DNA of 64,000 nucleotides. It comes from Bowmanella yangjiangensis. GTDB taxonomy: Bacteria > Pseudomonadota > Gammaproteobacteria > Enterobacterales > Alteromonadaceae. Both the position numbers and the translations under genes were made by a program. How positions within the stretch are numbered: position 1 is the stretch's first letter; every line of letters starts with the position of its first letter. Where the stretch lies: NCBI RefSeq assembly GCF_017255015.1, contig NZ_JAFKCS010000008.1:62001-126000 (forward strand). Direction: 5' to 3'. Shown here piece after piece: positions 51,764 through 60,433 of the stretch. The notes under the pieces are model-generated. The model had not been told where the DNA came from. It searched no databases and worked only from the letters and a program-made list of their open reading frames with translations.

Positions 51764-54487
51764 TTATGGACGGTAACGAACCGACAAACCAAATGAACGA
51801 CCTATCACATCGTAATCACTCACTGTGCCAAACAAGTTGCCGGCCGCTTTAGGCATAGGCGGCTCCTTGTCGAACAGGTTGTCGATACCGAAGGTCAATT
51901 GCAGTTCGTCTGACACTTCCCATGAGGCTGCCAGATCAATGTAGTTCTGGGCTGAGATCGTATCAGTGGCATCCAGTGCATTAACGACATCGCCGATACG
52001 ACGCCAGCTCAACTGTACATTAACCTCATCAATGAACAGGTCAATGGCGGCACGATGGCGATAATCGGCCTGCAGAATACTGGCAAAGTCGCCAGTACAG
52101 GCAGTACCAAAGGTACCTTTACAGTCACGAGCGGCAACCGTGGCGTTGTCCTGACGTTTCTGTTCGGTTACTACGTTACCCTGATAGCTGATTTGCAGGG
52201 TTTCGCCGAAACCTAGCAGTGAATCAAAACGGTAACGGGCACCAATATCAATACCGGATTGCTTCAGGGTCGCCAGGTTCAGGTCATTAACCAGCGTCTG
52301 GCTGATAAGACCGGTAGTGGGATCACGCAGTACCGCACCACACAGAGGATTATCTGCAACCGGGTTGTCGATATAACAGTTGGTCAGGGCAGCGATTGGC
52401 TGGATCTGACTTACTGCATCAGAAATTTCGATATCGTAGTAATCCAAAGTCAGGTCAAAGCCGTCAATGTAGTCCGGGGTGTATACCAGGCCCACAGTGT
52501 AGGTTTCCGCTTCTTCCGGACGGATATTCGGGTTACCACCGAAGGTGTAAACGGCCTTGGAAGTATCGAACACAGTACCAGGGGCGGCGGCACCGAATCG
52601 GGCACATTGCTCGGCATTACCACGACCATCTAAACAAGGATCACCGTCAAAACGGCCGCCTAAACGCGGTACGAACTGCGAACTGTTAGGGTCGAACAAT
52701 GCCAGAGACAAAGCGGTTTCAGGGCCGGCAAACTCACCCAGGTTTGGTGCGCGAATCGCGGTCTGACGGGTGGCACGGAAACGCACGTCGTCATTGATAG
52801 TCCAGCTCAGCCCCAACTTGTTGGTATTAGCGGAGTCTGTGTTGGAGTAATCAGACATACGGTACGCACCTTCCAGGTTCAGCTCCTGAACGAAAGGCAG
52901 GTCAACCAGCAAAGGCACTAGCACTTCAGCGTAAAACTCTTTGGAGTCAAACTCAGCGTCCATATCAAAGATACCGCCCAGACCATAGGCCGTGCCGCTG
53001 CGCAGCGCGCTACCGGCGGTTTGGATGCCATGCTCTTTACGATATTCATAACCTACGGCGTAGCTCAGTGGACCGGCGGGCAATTCCAACAGGCCTAAGG
53101 TATCGCCGGAGAAGGTCAATGCCACAATGCTTTGCTCACGCTGGCGGTCAGAATGCAGTACTGGGTTGCTCAAGCTGCTCAAATCAGCGTCCGGACCGAA
53201 GATGTCAACGGAATTGGCAATAGCGCCGAAGCGGCTGTTACCGGCTGCGTCAAAGCGCACACCATTGTTATACACTGTTGCTTTACCGTCGGTACGGCCA
53301 TATTGACCATAGAGATCCCAGGCGATGTTATCTGTAATATCGCCGCGCAAGCCCAGTTGGAATTGCAAGGTATTGCGCGTGGTTTTGGTGTGCTGCATAC
53401 CAAAACCCAGGTTACGCTCAACATTAACCAGGGCTTCGCCATTGGCATCAAAGGTCAGCAGGTCGCGGAACTGGTCAGTGATAAATGCATTATCAGCACT
53501 GATACGCACCTGCTCGTTGACCGCCACAGGAGTTTGGCCAGTAGAACCTGCGCCGGTAACGCGCACCTGAGTGAACATAGCGCGGCCATAAGCTTCAACG
53601 CTATCTGCCAGGTCGTAATTGAAGAAAACACCGGCGCTTAAGCGCTTCAAGGGTTGGATCAGGAAACGTTCATTGGTTACATCCGTAGTTTGGCGTGTGG
53701 TAGAAAAATTGCCTGCATCATCAAAGGCAAAGAAATTACCACTGGCTACATCGGTAAAATTGCCACCCTGGCTGGCTACCAATGTTTTAGTGGCAGAAGT
53801 GAAATCACGCTCACCGGCCAACAGCTCCTGGCGCTCGGAGTAGCCCAGATAACCCGTAACATGGCCACGACCGTCATTGATGTCACCACCAAAAATCGCA
53901 TCCATATTAAATTGCTCACCACCACCGCTTGGCATCTCGTAGCTGCTGGATAGCTCCAGTCCTTCATACTGGTCATCCAGAATAAAGTTAACCACACCGG
54001 CTACCGCATCAGCACCGTAAATAGCGGCCGCACCGCCGGTTAGCACGTCAACACGTTTGATCAGACCAGCGGGAATGCTGTTCAAGTCAACTGAGTTACG
54101 GAAGCTAAAAGGTGTGGCACGGGTACCGTTGATTAACACCAGTGTCCGGTTTTGTCCAAGACCACGTAAATCCAGCGTTGATGAACCCAAAGAGTCACCT
54201 ACCGTGGCACCAGTGCTGTTGGCACCGCCTGCCGCCTGGGGCAACTTCACGGTGATATCTTCAACCGTTACCGCACGGTCCAGTTGTAACTGGGTTTTCT
54301 CAATGGAAGCAACCGGACTGGTTGCCGTCAGCTCACTGCGAGCAATACGCGAGCCGGTTACCTGAATAATTTCGGCACTTGTTTCTGCACTTTCCTGAGC
54401 CTGGGCACTGGCCAGCAAGCCGAACTGTGAGACAAAAGCAGTTGTAGCGGTACAGGCCAACAGCCTGGTAATTTTGTTCTTCTTCAT
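51764..54487 (-). CDS. TonB-dependent receptor (second), unknown substrate
   Basis: The 907-residue protein has a signal peptide ending near 'AQAQES' and a TonB-box-like AEIIQVTGSRI. The plug (about residues 50-175) contains TLDLRGLGQNRTLVLINGTR and AAAIYGADAVAGVVNFIL, and the barrel ends RSFGLSVRYRP. This plug type is widespread among proteobacterial receptors for peptides, glycans or other nutrients. It is divergent from anmK and the shared gap holds TGGTATTAA motifs, so uptake of an aminosugar-containing compound such as a muropeptide fragment is a reasonable guess. CAGAGGA precedes the ATG. Confidence 0.9.
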   Translation of the reverse strand: MKKNKITRLLACTATTAFVSQFGLLASAQAQESAETSAEIIQVTGSRIARSELTATSPVASIEKTQLQLDRAVTVEDITVKLPQAAGGANSTGATVGDSLGSSTLDLRGLGQNRTLVLINGTRATPFSFRNSVDLNSIPAGLIKRVDVLTGGAAAIYGADAVAGVVNFILDDQYEGLELSSSYEMPSGGGEQFNMDAIFGGDINDGRGHVTGYLGYSERQELLAGERDFTSATKTLVASQGGNFTDVASGNFFAFDDAGNFSTTRQTTDVTNERFLIQPLKRLSAGVFFNYDLADSVEAYGRAMFTQVRVTGAGSTGQTPVAVNEQVRISADNAFITDQFRDLLTFDANGEALVNVERNLGFGMQHTKTTRNTLQFQLGLRGDITDNIAWDLYGQYGRTDGKATVYNNGVRFDAAGNSRFGAIANSVDIFGPDADLSSLSNPVLHSDRQREQSIVALTFSGDTLGLLELPAGPLSYAVGYEYRKEHGIQTAGSALRSGTAYGLGGIFDMDAEFDSKEFYAEVLVPLLVDLPFVQELNLEGAYRMSDYSNTDSANTNKLGLSWTINDDVRFRATRQTAIRAPNLGEFAGPETALSLALFDPNSSQFVPRLGGRFDGDPCLDGRGNAEQCARFGAAAPGTVFDTSKAVYTFGGNPNIRPEEAETYTVGLVYTPDYIDGFDLTLDYYDIEISDAVSQIQPIAALTNCYIDNPVADNPLCGAVLRDPTTGLISQTLVNDLNLATLKQSGIDIGARYRFDSLLGFGETLQISYQGNVVTEQKRQDNATVAARDCKGTFGTACTGDFASILQADYRHRAAIDLFIDEVNVQLSWRRIGDVVNALDATDTISAQNYIDLAASWEVSDELQLTFGIDNLFDKEPPMPKAAGNLFGTVSDYDVIGRSFGLSVRYRP

Positions 54488-54512
54488 TTAACGTCCTCTG
54501 CGATTATGACAA

Positions 54513-54532
54513 TGGTATTAAATTGGTATTAA
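54513..54532. promoter_or_regulatory. direct repeat of TGGTATTAA, candidate GntR-type binding sites
   Basis: TGGTATTAA occurs at 54513-54521 and again at 54524-54532, an 11-bp (one helical turn) spacing, just upstream of the TonB receptor start. ATACCA at 54551-54556 gives a further inverted half-site. Confidence 0.45.
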
Positions 54533-54684
54533 AAAATTTTGATACATCAGATACCATTAGTCAAACCATAGGCGCTTTTACTTTTCTTGTTTTGTAAGTA
54601 AATCTCTTGCAAACCTGAGTAAATCCAGTTTACAAGGCGGATTGCCGCTGTGTACAAGCAAACAGGAAAGTGTAGAGTACGAAG

Positions 54685-54693
54685 TTAATACCA
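54685..54693. promoter_or_regulatory. inverted copy of the TGGTATTAA motif upstream of anmK
   Basis: TTAATACCA is the reverse complement of the motif at 54513 and 54524. It lies 22 nt before the anmK ATG, where a bound repressor would block transcription or translation start. Confidence 0.4.
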
Positions 54694-54714
54694 ATTTCCA
54701 GGCAGGAGACCGCA

Positions 54715-55917
54715 ATGCATCGCCATATCGAGACACTTCAGCAACTTTCCAACAAACCAGAACGCTTAATTATCGGTTTGATGAGCGGCACATCCCTGGA
54801 TGGTTTGGACGTTGCGCTGTGTAAAATCCATGGTGACGGCTTGCAAAGCAAAGTGGAATTGTTGGAATTCACCACAGTTGCGTATGACGACACTTACCGT
54901 AGGTTGATTCGCGATATCTTTTCCAGGCGTGATGTGGACTTACAACAGGTTTGCCTGCTCAACCCCTGGATAGGCACTCTGCACGGAGAAATGATCCTCG
55001 ACTGCCTGAAGACCTGGCAACGTCAGCCTCAGGAAATCGATCTCATCGCCAGTCACGGCCAGACTATCTTCCATGCGCCTAAATCCCTGCATGGCGTGAC
55101 AGCAATGCCAAATGCTACCTTACAGATAGGTGACGGCGACCATGTGGCGGTGAAGACTGGTATTATTACCATCAGTGATTTCCGCCAGAAGCACATTGCT
55201 GCCGGGGGCGAAGGCGCACCACTGGCGGTGTACGGCGATTTTCTGATCTTTGCCGACAACCAGGAAAACCGCGTGATGCTGAATATGGGCGGCATCGCCA
55301 ACTTTACTTTCCTGCCTGCCAGCTTGGATGCACAGGCCGTATTCAGCACCGATGTGGGTACGGGTAACACCTTAATGGATGCGTATGTACAAAAGCATTT
55401 TACCCCAAAAACCTACGATGCCGATGCTGCTATTGCGCGTGCGGGCAAGATTAACCCCGCACTCCTCGGTGCATTAAAAGCCCATGACTTTTTTACCCAG
55501 GGCTTCCCCAAAACCACAGGGCCGGAGCTGTTTAATCTGGACTATCTGGCCCGCGCACAAGTCGCCAGCCATACCCAACAGCTCAGCCATGAAGATGTCA
55601 TGGCCACCCTGAATCGTTTTTCTGCCGATATGATTGTGGACGCCCTGAATCGCTGTGCAGGGGCGCTGGGTGAATACCATTTGTATGGCAGCGGCGGTGG
55701 TGTGCATAACCCGCTGCTGATGGACAATATCCGCAGCCAGATCCCTCAGGTTAAAGTACATTCAACCAGTGAGCTGGGTATCAACCCCGATGCCAAAGAA
55801 GCCGTGCTGTTTGCTCTGCTGGCCAACGAATGCGTAGCCGGCGGTAAAGCCCAGTTTGGTAACGCCAGAGAAGGGATCCCCAGCGTCACTATGGGTAAAA
55901 TCAGTTTCCCAGACTAA
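54715..55917 (+). CDS. anmK: anhydro-N-acetylmuramic acid kinase
   Basis: The 400-residue protein has the AnmK hallmarks: IGLMSGTSLDGLDVAL (about residues 20-35), DLIASHGQTIFH, LQIGDGDHVA, NMGGIANFTFLP, DVGTGNTLMDA and YGSGGGVHNPLL. The enzyme opens and phosphorylates 1,6-anhydro-MurNAc to MurNAc-6-phosphate during cell-wall recycling, in the cytoplasm. AGGAG upstream of the ATG supports the start. It is divergent from a TonB receptor and shares a motif-rich control region with it. This suggests that, besides recycling, it may serve the use of imported muropeptides. Confidence 0.93.
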   Translation: MHRHIETLQQLSNKPERLIIGLMSGTSLDGLDVALCKIHGDGLQSKVELLEFTTVAYDDTYRRLIRDIFSRRDVDLQQVCLLNPWIGTLHGEMILDCLKTWQRQPQEIDLIASHGQTIFHAPKSLHGVTAMPNATLQIGDGDHVAVKTGIITISDFRQKHIAAGGEGAPLAVYGDFLIFADNQENRVMLNMGGIANFTFLPASLDAQAVFSTDVGTGNTLMDAYVQKHFTPKTYDADAAIARAGKINPALLGALKAHDFFTQGFPKTTGPELFNLDYLARAQVASHTQQLSHEDVMATLNRFSADMIVDALNRCAGALGEYHLYGSGGGVHNPLLMDNIRSQIPQVKVHSTSELGINPDAKEAVLFALLANECVAGGKAQFGNAREGIPSVTMGKISFPD

Positions 55918-55943
55918 TCAGCCTGACACGCTGATGTGAATCA

Positions 55944-56990
55944 CTACAGGCTAACGCGGCTGCCATCCAGCAAGCCGCGGTAGCGCTTGCCGTTTTCAAT
56001 CAGTAGCATTTCACCGTTTTCGCCGTTTTTAATGCCGCTGTCGATGGCAATGATTTTGCCGTCATAGAAGCTCGAAACATGCTCCTGAGTGGTATGCCCG
56101 ACAACTATGCTGTTAACCCCGAAGTGGCTACGCAACGCATCAATGTCTTCGTTGCTAGCCTGTGGAAAACGAAAATAGCCACGATACCAGATAGGACCAT
56201 TGGTCTTATGCAAGTAACGGGTAAAACCTTCCCTGGGATGGTCTTTATCTTCTATCAACTGGCCAGAGAACACCTGGTTAATCTCAGCGAGAGTCCTACC
56301 TTCTTTGGCAAGATCCGGATGCAAGCCACCATGCAAAAACAGCAGTTCCCCCACTTTGACCAGTACATTGCGACTGCGTAGCCATTGCCCAAGCACCGTG
56401 TCTTCACCATATAAAGCAGGGAAAGGCCGATTCAGCAACGTGGCAATTTTCTCATACTTTTCATTTAGATAACGAAGGTCACCATTGAGTACCATCATTT
56501 CATGATTACCCAGCAGAAAATGCAACTTGCCACCCGCTTCCAGCGCCTGATGCTGTAACTGGTATATCAACCACAGGGCTTCTGTTTGACGAGGCCCACG
56601 GTCAAAGATATCACCGGTAATCACTAAATGGCCCTGGCCAAACTGCCAGTTACCCTGTTTATCCATGATGCCATGTGCGGTCAGCAAGGTTTTGAATAGC
56701 TCAAACTGGCCATGAATATCACTGATGGCCGCCAGTTTCGAAGGCTGTGGATATTCCAGTACCGGGCGTTTCGCCGCTTGCGGTTGCAACTGTGCCTGTA
56801 AGCCACATTCTTCAATAGTGACGGCACTTTTCACTTCGGGAAGTGTCCTGGCTTTCGCTTCACCGGCACATACCCATAGTGCCTGCCAGTTTGGCAAACT
56901 GGTAAACACATAAGGGCCATCATCCAAGGTGTCAGCACTTATAATACCTGACGCACATACCAGAACGGCTGAAATCAACAAATGACGCAT
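55944..56990 (-). CDS. secreted PPP-type metallophosphatase (calcineurin-like)
   Basis: A start at 56990 (MRHLLISAV, signal peptide ending near 'IISADT') after GGTGGGAA gives 348 residues. Metal-binding motifs of the phosphoprotein phosphatase family follow: SDIHGQF (about 92-98, usually GDxHG), TGDIFDRG, LLGNHEMM, FLHGGLHP and VVGHTTQE. Shewanella-like (Shelph) and related phosphatases have this layout. The signal peptide puts it in the periplasm, so a free phosphoester may be the substrate. It is convergent with anmK across a 26-nt gap, and a terminator of the next gene lies just upstream. Confidence 0.85.
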   Translation of the reverse strand: MRHLLISAVLVCASGIISADTLDDGPYVFTSLPNWQALWVCAGEAKARTLPEVKSAVTIEECGLQAQLQPQAAKRPVLEYPQPSKLAAISDIHGQFELFKTLLTAHGIMDKQGNWQFGQGHLVITGDIFDRGPRQTEALWLIYQLQHQALEAGGKLHFLLGNHEMMVLNGDLRYLNEKYEKIATLLNRPFPALYGEDTVLGQWLRSRNVLVKVGELLFLHGGLHPDLAKEGRTLAEINQVFSGQLIEDKDHPREGFTRYLHKTNGPIWYRGYFRFPQASNEDIDALRSHFGVNSIVVGHTTQEHVSSFYDGKIIAIDSGIKNGENGEMLLIENGKRYRGLLDGSRVSL

Positions 56991-57065
56991 ATTTATTCCC
57001 ACCAACATATCCCATCCCTGTTTAGTTAAAGACTTGGCTTCCTCTGCGCGGACAAACAACCTGGT

Positions 57066-57098
57066 AAAAAATAAAACGGGCGCCGCAGCGCCCGTTTT
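57066..57098 (-). terminator. intrinsic terminator of the third TonB receptor gene
   Basis: AAAACGGGCGC and GCGCCCGTTTT form a perfect 11-bp stem with a 4-nt loop. Read on the minus strand it continues TTTTATTTTTTA. It starts 13 nt after the receptor stop at 57112 and insulates the phosphatase gene. Confidence 0.92.
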
Positions 57099-57111
57099 AA
57101 CGAGAGTGGAA

Positions 57112-60100
57112 TTAGAACTTCAGTTCTGCACCCAGGTAAGCGAAGCGGCCTACACCACCGTCATACTCACCTTCATAGTTTCCGTCACCAGTTTCGACTA
57201 CATCACCGGTATTAGGAACAAAGGGGCTTTCCTTACCAAATACGTTGCGAACACCACCGTATAGTTTCAGCGCCATACCACCATCCAAATCCAGGTTGTA
57301 GGAAGCCGATACATCATGGGTAATGTAAGAACCGTAGAACAAGTACATGGGTGTTTCGGGGTTAGCTACACCACCGGTACCGGCATCAAGCTTAGCTTGG
57401 TTCTCAGCGTACAATTCATTCCATGCTTCTACGCGGTCATAATCATCAACCACAGAGCTCTTATACTTGGTTTTCCAACGAATACGCAGATCATCATAGC
57501 GCCAGGTCACAGAGGCCGTTGCCCTGTCGGTAAAGACACCCGAGCTTAACTCGCCTTTGTATTCTACGGTTTCCAGACCATCGTTACCTTCATAGGTTGC
57601 TGAACGCTCGATAACGTGGGTGAAATTAAGGTTAAAGGACAGGTTGCCGTAGCTTTCTGTCTCATACTTGTAAGCCATGGAGATGTCATAGCCACGAGAA
57701 CTTTCTTCTGCCAGGTTAAACTGACGCTGGATCAACTGGGTAATATTACCTTCAGAGTCACGGGTAATTTCGCCACAGAAAGGATTACCGTCACCAAATG
57801 GAACAGATGAGTCATAACACTCTTTCAGGATCTGCTCATTACCAATGGAGGTAATGGCATCCTCGATAGAAATGTCATAGTAGTCCAAGGCGATATTGAA
57901 GTTTTCCAGGAAGCTGGGCGCGGCGGTAATACCTAAGGTATAGGTATCTGCCGTTTCTTCCTTCAGGTTCTCGTTACCTGCGTTGGGTGAGTAGCCGGTA
58001 TTTTCGTCAGTGAACTGACCGTACAGTTCAATGGCGTTAGCAACTCCTGGTTCCTGACGACATGCATCATGACCAGCACCAGTAGAGGTAGCGGTTACAC
58101 CGTCACAGATATCAGAGAAGCTGTTGTAGTCGCCACGAGGAGGAGATACCAACTCGGTAATGTTTGGCGCACGTTGTGCACGAGCATAGTTAGCGCGGAT
58201 AGCATAGCCTTCGGCCGGCTCCCACAATAATCCAGCACGATAGGAAGCCATCAGGTCAATATTTTTCTGGCTGTAGTCAGCTAAACGCAAAGACAAATCA
58301 AGATCTAAACGTTTAGCGGCTGTAGCGTCTTTTAACAACGGCAGGGTAGCCTCACCGAAGGCTTCCCATACCTTCACCTCTCCGGAAAAAGGCGGTACGT
58401 CGTTAAAAGTGATAGCCTGGCCACGCAATGCAACATCAGTATCAACTTTCTGTGTATCACGGCGATATTCAATACCAAAGGCAGAAGCAACCATACCCGC
58501 AGGCATCTCAAACAGGTCGCCAGTCATAAAGGCCTGAGCATTAAACTGAGTAATATCGGTGTTGATATAGGGATTGGCACGAATATAGTCAGCCGCTTCA
58601 GGGCTGATGCTGTTAATACCAAAAATATTGACCGGTACACACCCTTCGGCGCGAGCTTGCTCATCGGCACACTGAATAGTCGTACCGTCAGCCGCGTATT
58701 CAGCATCCAGACCTAAGGCCAGCTTGGTGATACTGATTTCATTAAAACGACGCTGTTCTTGTTTGAACTTACCGTAACCAACAGACGCTTCCCAATCCCA
58801 CTGTCCATCAAACAAGGTACCTTGCAGGCCAGCAGCGGAACGAATAGTAGTACGAGTGTTCTCGGTGATAACATTGCCCACTTCGTCGAAGCGACGATCC
58901 CACGTCACACTTCTACCAGCCATTTCTGCGATTACCGCAGGTACAAATGGATTATTCGGGCTAATAGTGCCAGGAATAATCAGCTCAGATGCACCAGTTT
59001 CCGGGTTAATGCGCAGCTCATCATCGTTGTAATCCTGACCTTCTGGCGGATTAGTACGGCCAGACTTGTTCTTTGCGTAGTGAATTTGGAAAGTACCACG
59101 CAGATCATCAGTCAGGTCATAATTAACTTTGATGGCGCTGGCCAGTTTGTCGACGGGAATCTTCAGAATATCCCACTCGTAAGTATCATAGCCGTCACGC
59201 TCTTCTTTAAAGCCTTCTTTTAAATTATTGTCGGCGTCATACCACCAGGCATTACCTTCAAAACGGCCACCAGAGATATCATTACTACGTTCACGCCAGT
59301 CATCCATGGTGATGTCACGCATACATTGGTCGCCATCAATGGTGTTATTGGCGTTACACATTTTCTCTGCATCATAGTCAAAGCTTGACTCGTACTGAGA
59401 ACGGTCACGATCCCAGGCCAACAAGCCAAACTGACGATCCCAGGTCACTGCAGCAAGCATGTAACCACGATCATCGTCGAAGCTGGCGCCATAGCCCGTA
59501 TCGATAGTGAACTCACGACCACCACCTTCTGTAGTTTCACCGCCGCGCACATCGATCTCAAAACCGGTTTTATTATTTTCAGTGATAATGTTCACAACAC
59601 CGGCAATCGCGTCAGAGCCGTACACTGCAGAAGCACCACCAGTGATAACCTCTACACGGTCGACCATGGCTGCAGGAATAGTGGCTAAACTAATGTAGTT
59701 GCCACTGTAGCTGTTGGATACCGCACGGCGCCCATCAATTAGTGTCAGGGTGCGGTCAGTACCCAAATCACGCAGGTCGATGGTGGACAAACCAGTATTT
59801 TGCACACTACCTTGCGTGTTTGTGTTGCTTGAGCCAGCGCTGATAGAAGGAATTTCATCAACCAGAATATCGGCCAGTTCACCCAGGCCGCTATCAACCA
59901 AGTCTTCTTTACCCATCAACATCATGGGGGTGGACATGGAGAAGCTGTCACGTTTAATACGTGAACCGGTAACAGCAATTTTTTCGACTTCCTTAACTTG
60001 CTGCTGCTCAACCTGTGCGGCATTGCTGCTTTGAGTGGCTGACACCTCAACTTGCTGCGCCATTGCTGAGGCACTGCTAAATACCGCTGCCTGAATAGCA

Positions 60101-60123
60101 AGGGTTAAGAGTTTCTTTTTCAT
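57112..60123 (-). CDS. TonB-dependent receptor (third), unknown substrate
   Basis: The 1003-residue protein has a signal peptide ending near 'SAMAQQV', a TonB-box-like EVEKIAVTGSRI and a plug with TIDLRDLGTDRTLTLIDGRR and ASAVYGSDAIAGVVNII (about residues 50-185). A large barrel follows, rich in acidic loops, and ends VGRFAYLGAELKF. It is longer than the second receptor but of the same general group. It is divergent from a CadC/TolB-like regulator gene, and an M16 peptidase gene lies beyond, so peptide-type uptake is possible. No direct evidence for the ligand is visible. Confidence 0.9.
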   Translation of the reverse strand: MKKKLLTLAIQAAVFSSASAMAQQVEVSATQSSNAAQVEQQQVKEVEKIAVTGSRIKRDSFSMSTPMMLMGKEDLVDSGLGELADILVDEIPSISAGSSNTNTQGSVQNTGLSTIDLRDLGTDRTLTLIDGRRAVSNSYSGNYISLATIPAAMVDRVEVITGGASAVYGSDAIAGVVNIITENNKTGFEIDVRGGETTEGGGREFTIDTGYGASFDDDRGYMLAAVTWDRQFGLLAWDRDRSQYESSFDYDAEKMCNANNTIDGDQCMRDITMDDWRERSNDISGGRFEGNAWWYDADNNLKEGFKEERDGYDTYEWDILKIPVDKLASAIKVNYDLTDDLRGTFQIHYAKNKSGRTNPPEGQDYNDDELRINPETGASELIIPGTISPNNPFVPAVIAEMAGRSVTWDRRFDEVGNVITENTRTTIRSAAGLQGTLFDGQWDWEASVGYGKFKQEQRRFNEISITKLALGLDAEYAADGTTIQCADEQARAEGCVPVNIFGINSISPEAADYIRANPYINTDITQFNAQAFMTGDLFEMPAGMVASAFGIEYRRDTQKVDTDVALRGQAITFNDVPPFSGEVKVWEAFGEATLPLLKDATAAKRLDLDLSLRLADYSQKNIDLMASYRAGLLWEPAEGYAIRANYARAQRAPNITELVSPPRGDYNSFSDICDGVTATSTGAGHDACRQEPGVANAIELYGQFTDENTGYSPNAGNENLKEETADTYTLGITAAPSFLENFNIALDYYDISIEDAITSIGNEQILKECYDSSVPFGDGNPFCGEITRDSEGNITQLIQRQFNLAEESSRGYDISMAYKYETESYGNLSFNLNFTHVIERSATYEGNDGLETVEYKGELSSGVFTDRATASVTWRYDDLRIRWKTKYKSSVVDDYDRVEAWNELYAENQAKLDAGTGGVANPETPMYLFYGSYITHDVSASYNLDLDGGMALKLYGGVRNVFGKESPFVPNTGDVVETGDGNYEGEYDGGVGRFAYLGAELKF

Positions 60124-60433
60124 TGGTTGTGTATCCCTAAAATAATTTTACTTTTACGGGTTTATTGCTCAGCGCCAGCGACTACCTACTGGCGGATATT
60201 TCCTTTTATTTAACCTGGTTAACAAGCACAATACAGTTGGGCTCTATTCTTCCCCAGTTATATCTCTATTTAATCTCTATTTGCGCTTTTTTCTTTCTAT
60301 AACAATAAGTTGAATTCCACTGTAATCAAGGGTAACATTTGCTCACGCTATTGTGATTGCGGCCCATGCGGCAATTCGATACTCTGCCTTCACACTGTTC
60401 GACCACTGTTAAAAACAGCATAAAAACAACGCC
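60124..60433. other. divergent intergenic region with a palindrome (TonB receptor / CadC-like gene)
   Basis: The 310-nt gap has no gene. At 60210-60222 TTAACC-T-GGTTAA is a perfect 13-bp palindrome, a plausible regulator site for the receptor gene. The rest is AT-rich and shows no clear promoter or RNA. Confidence 0.45.
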
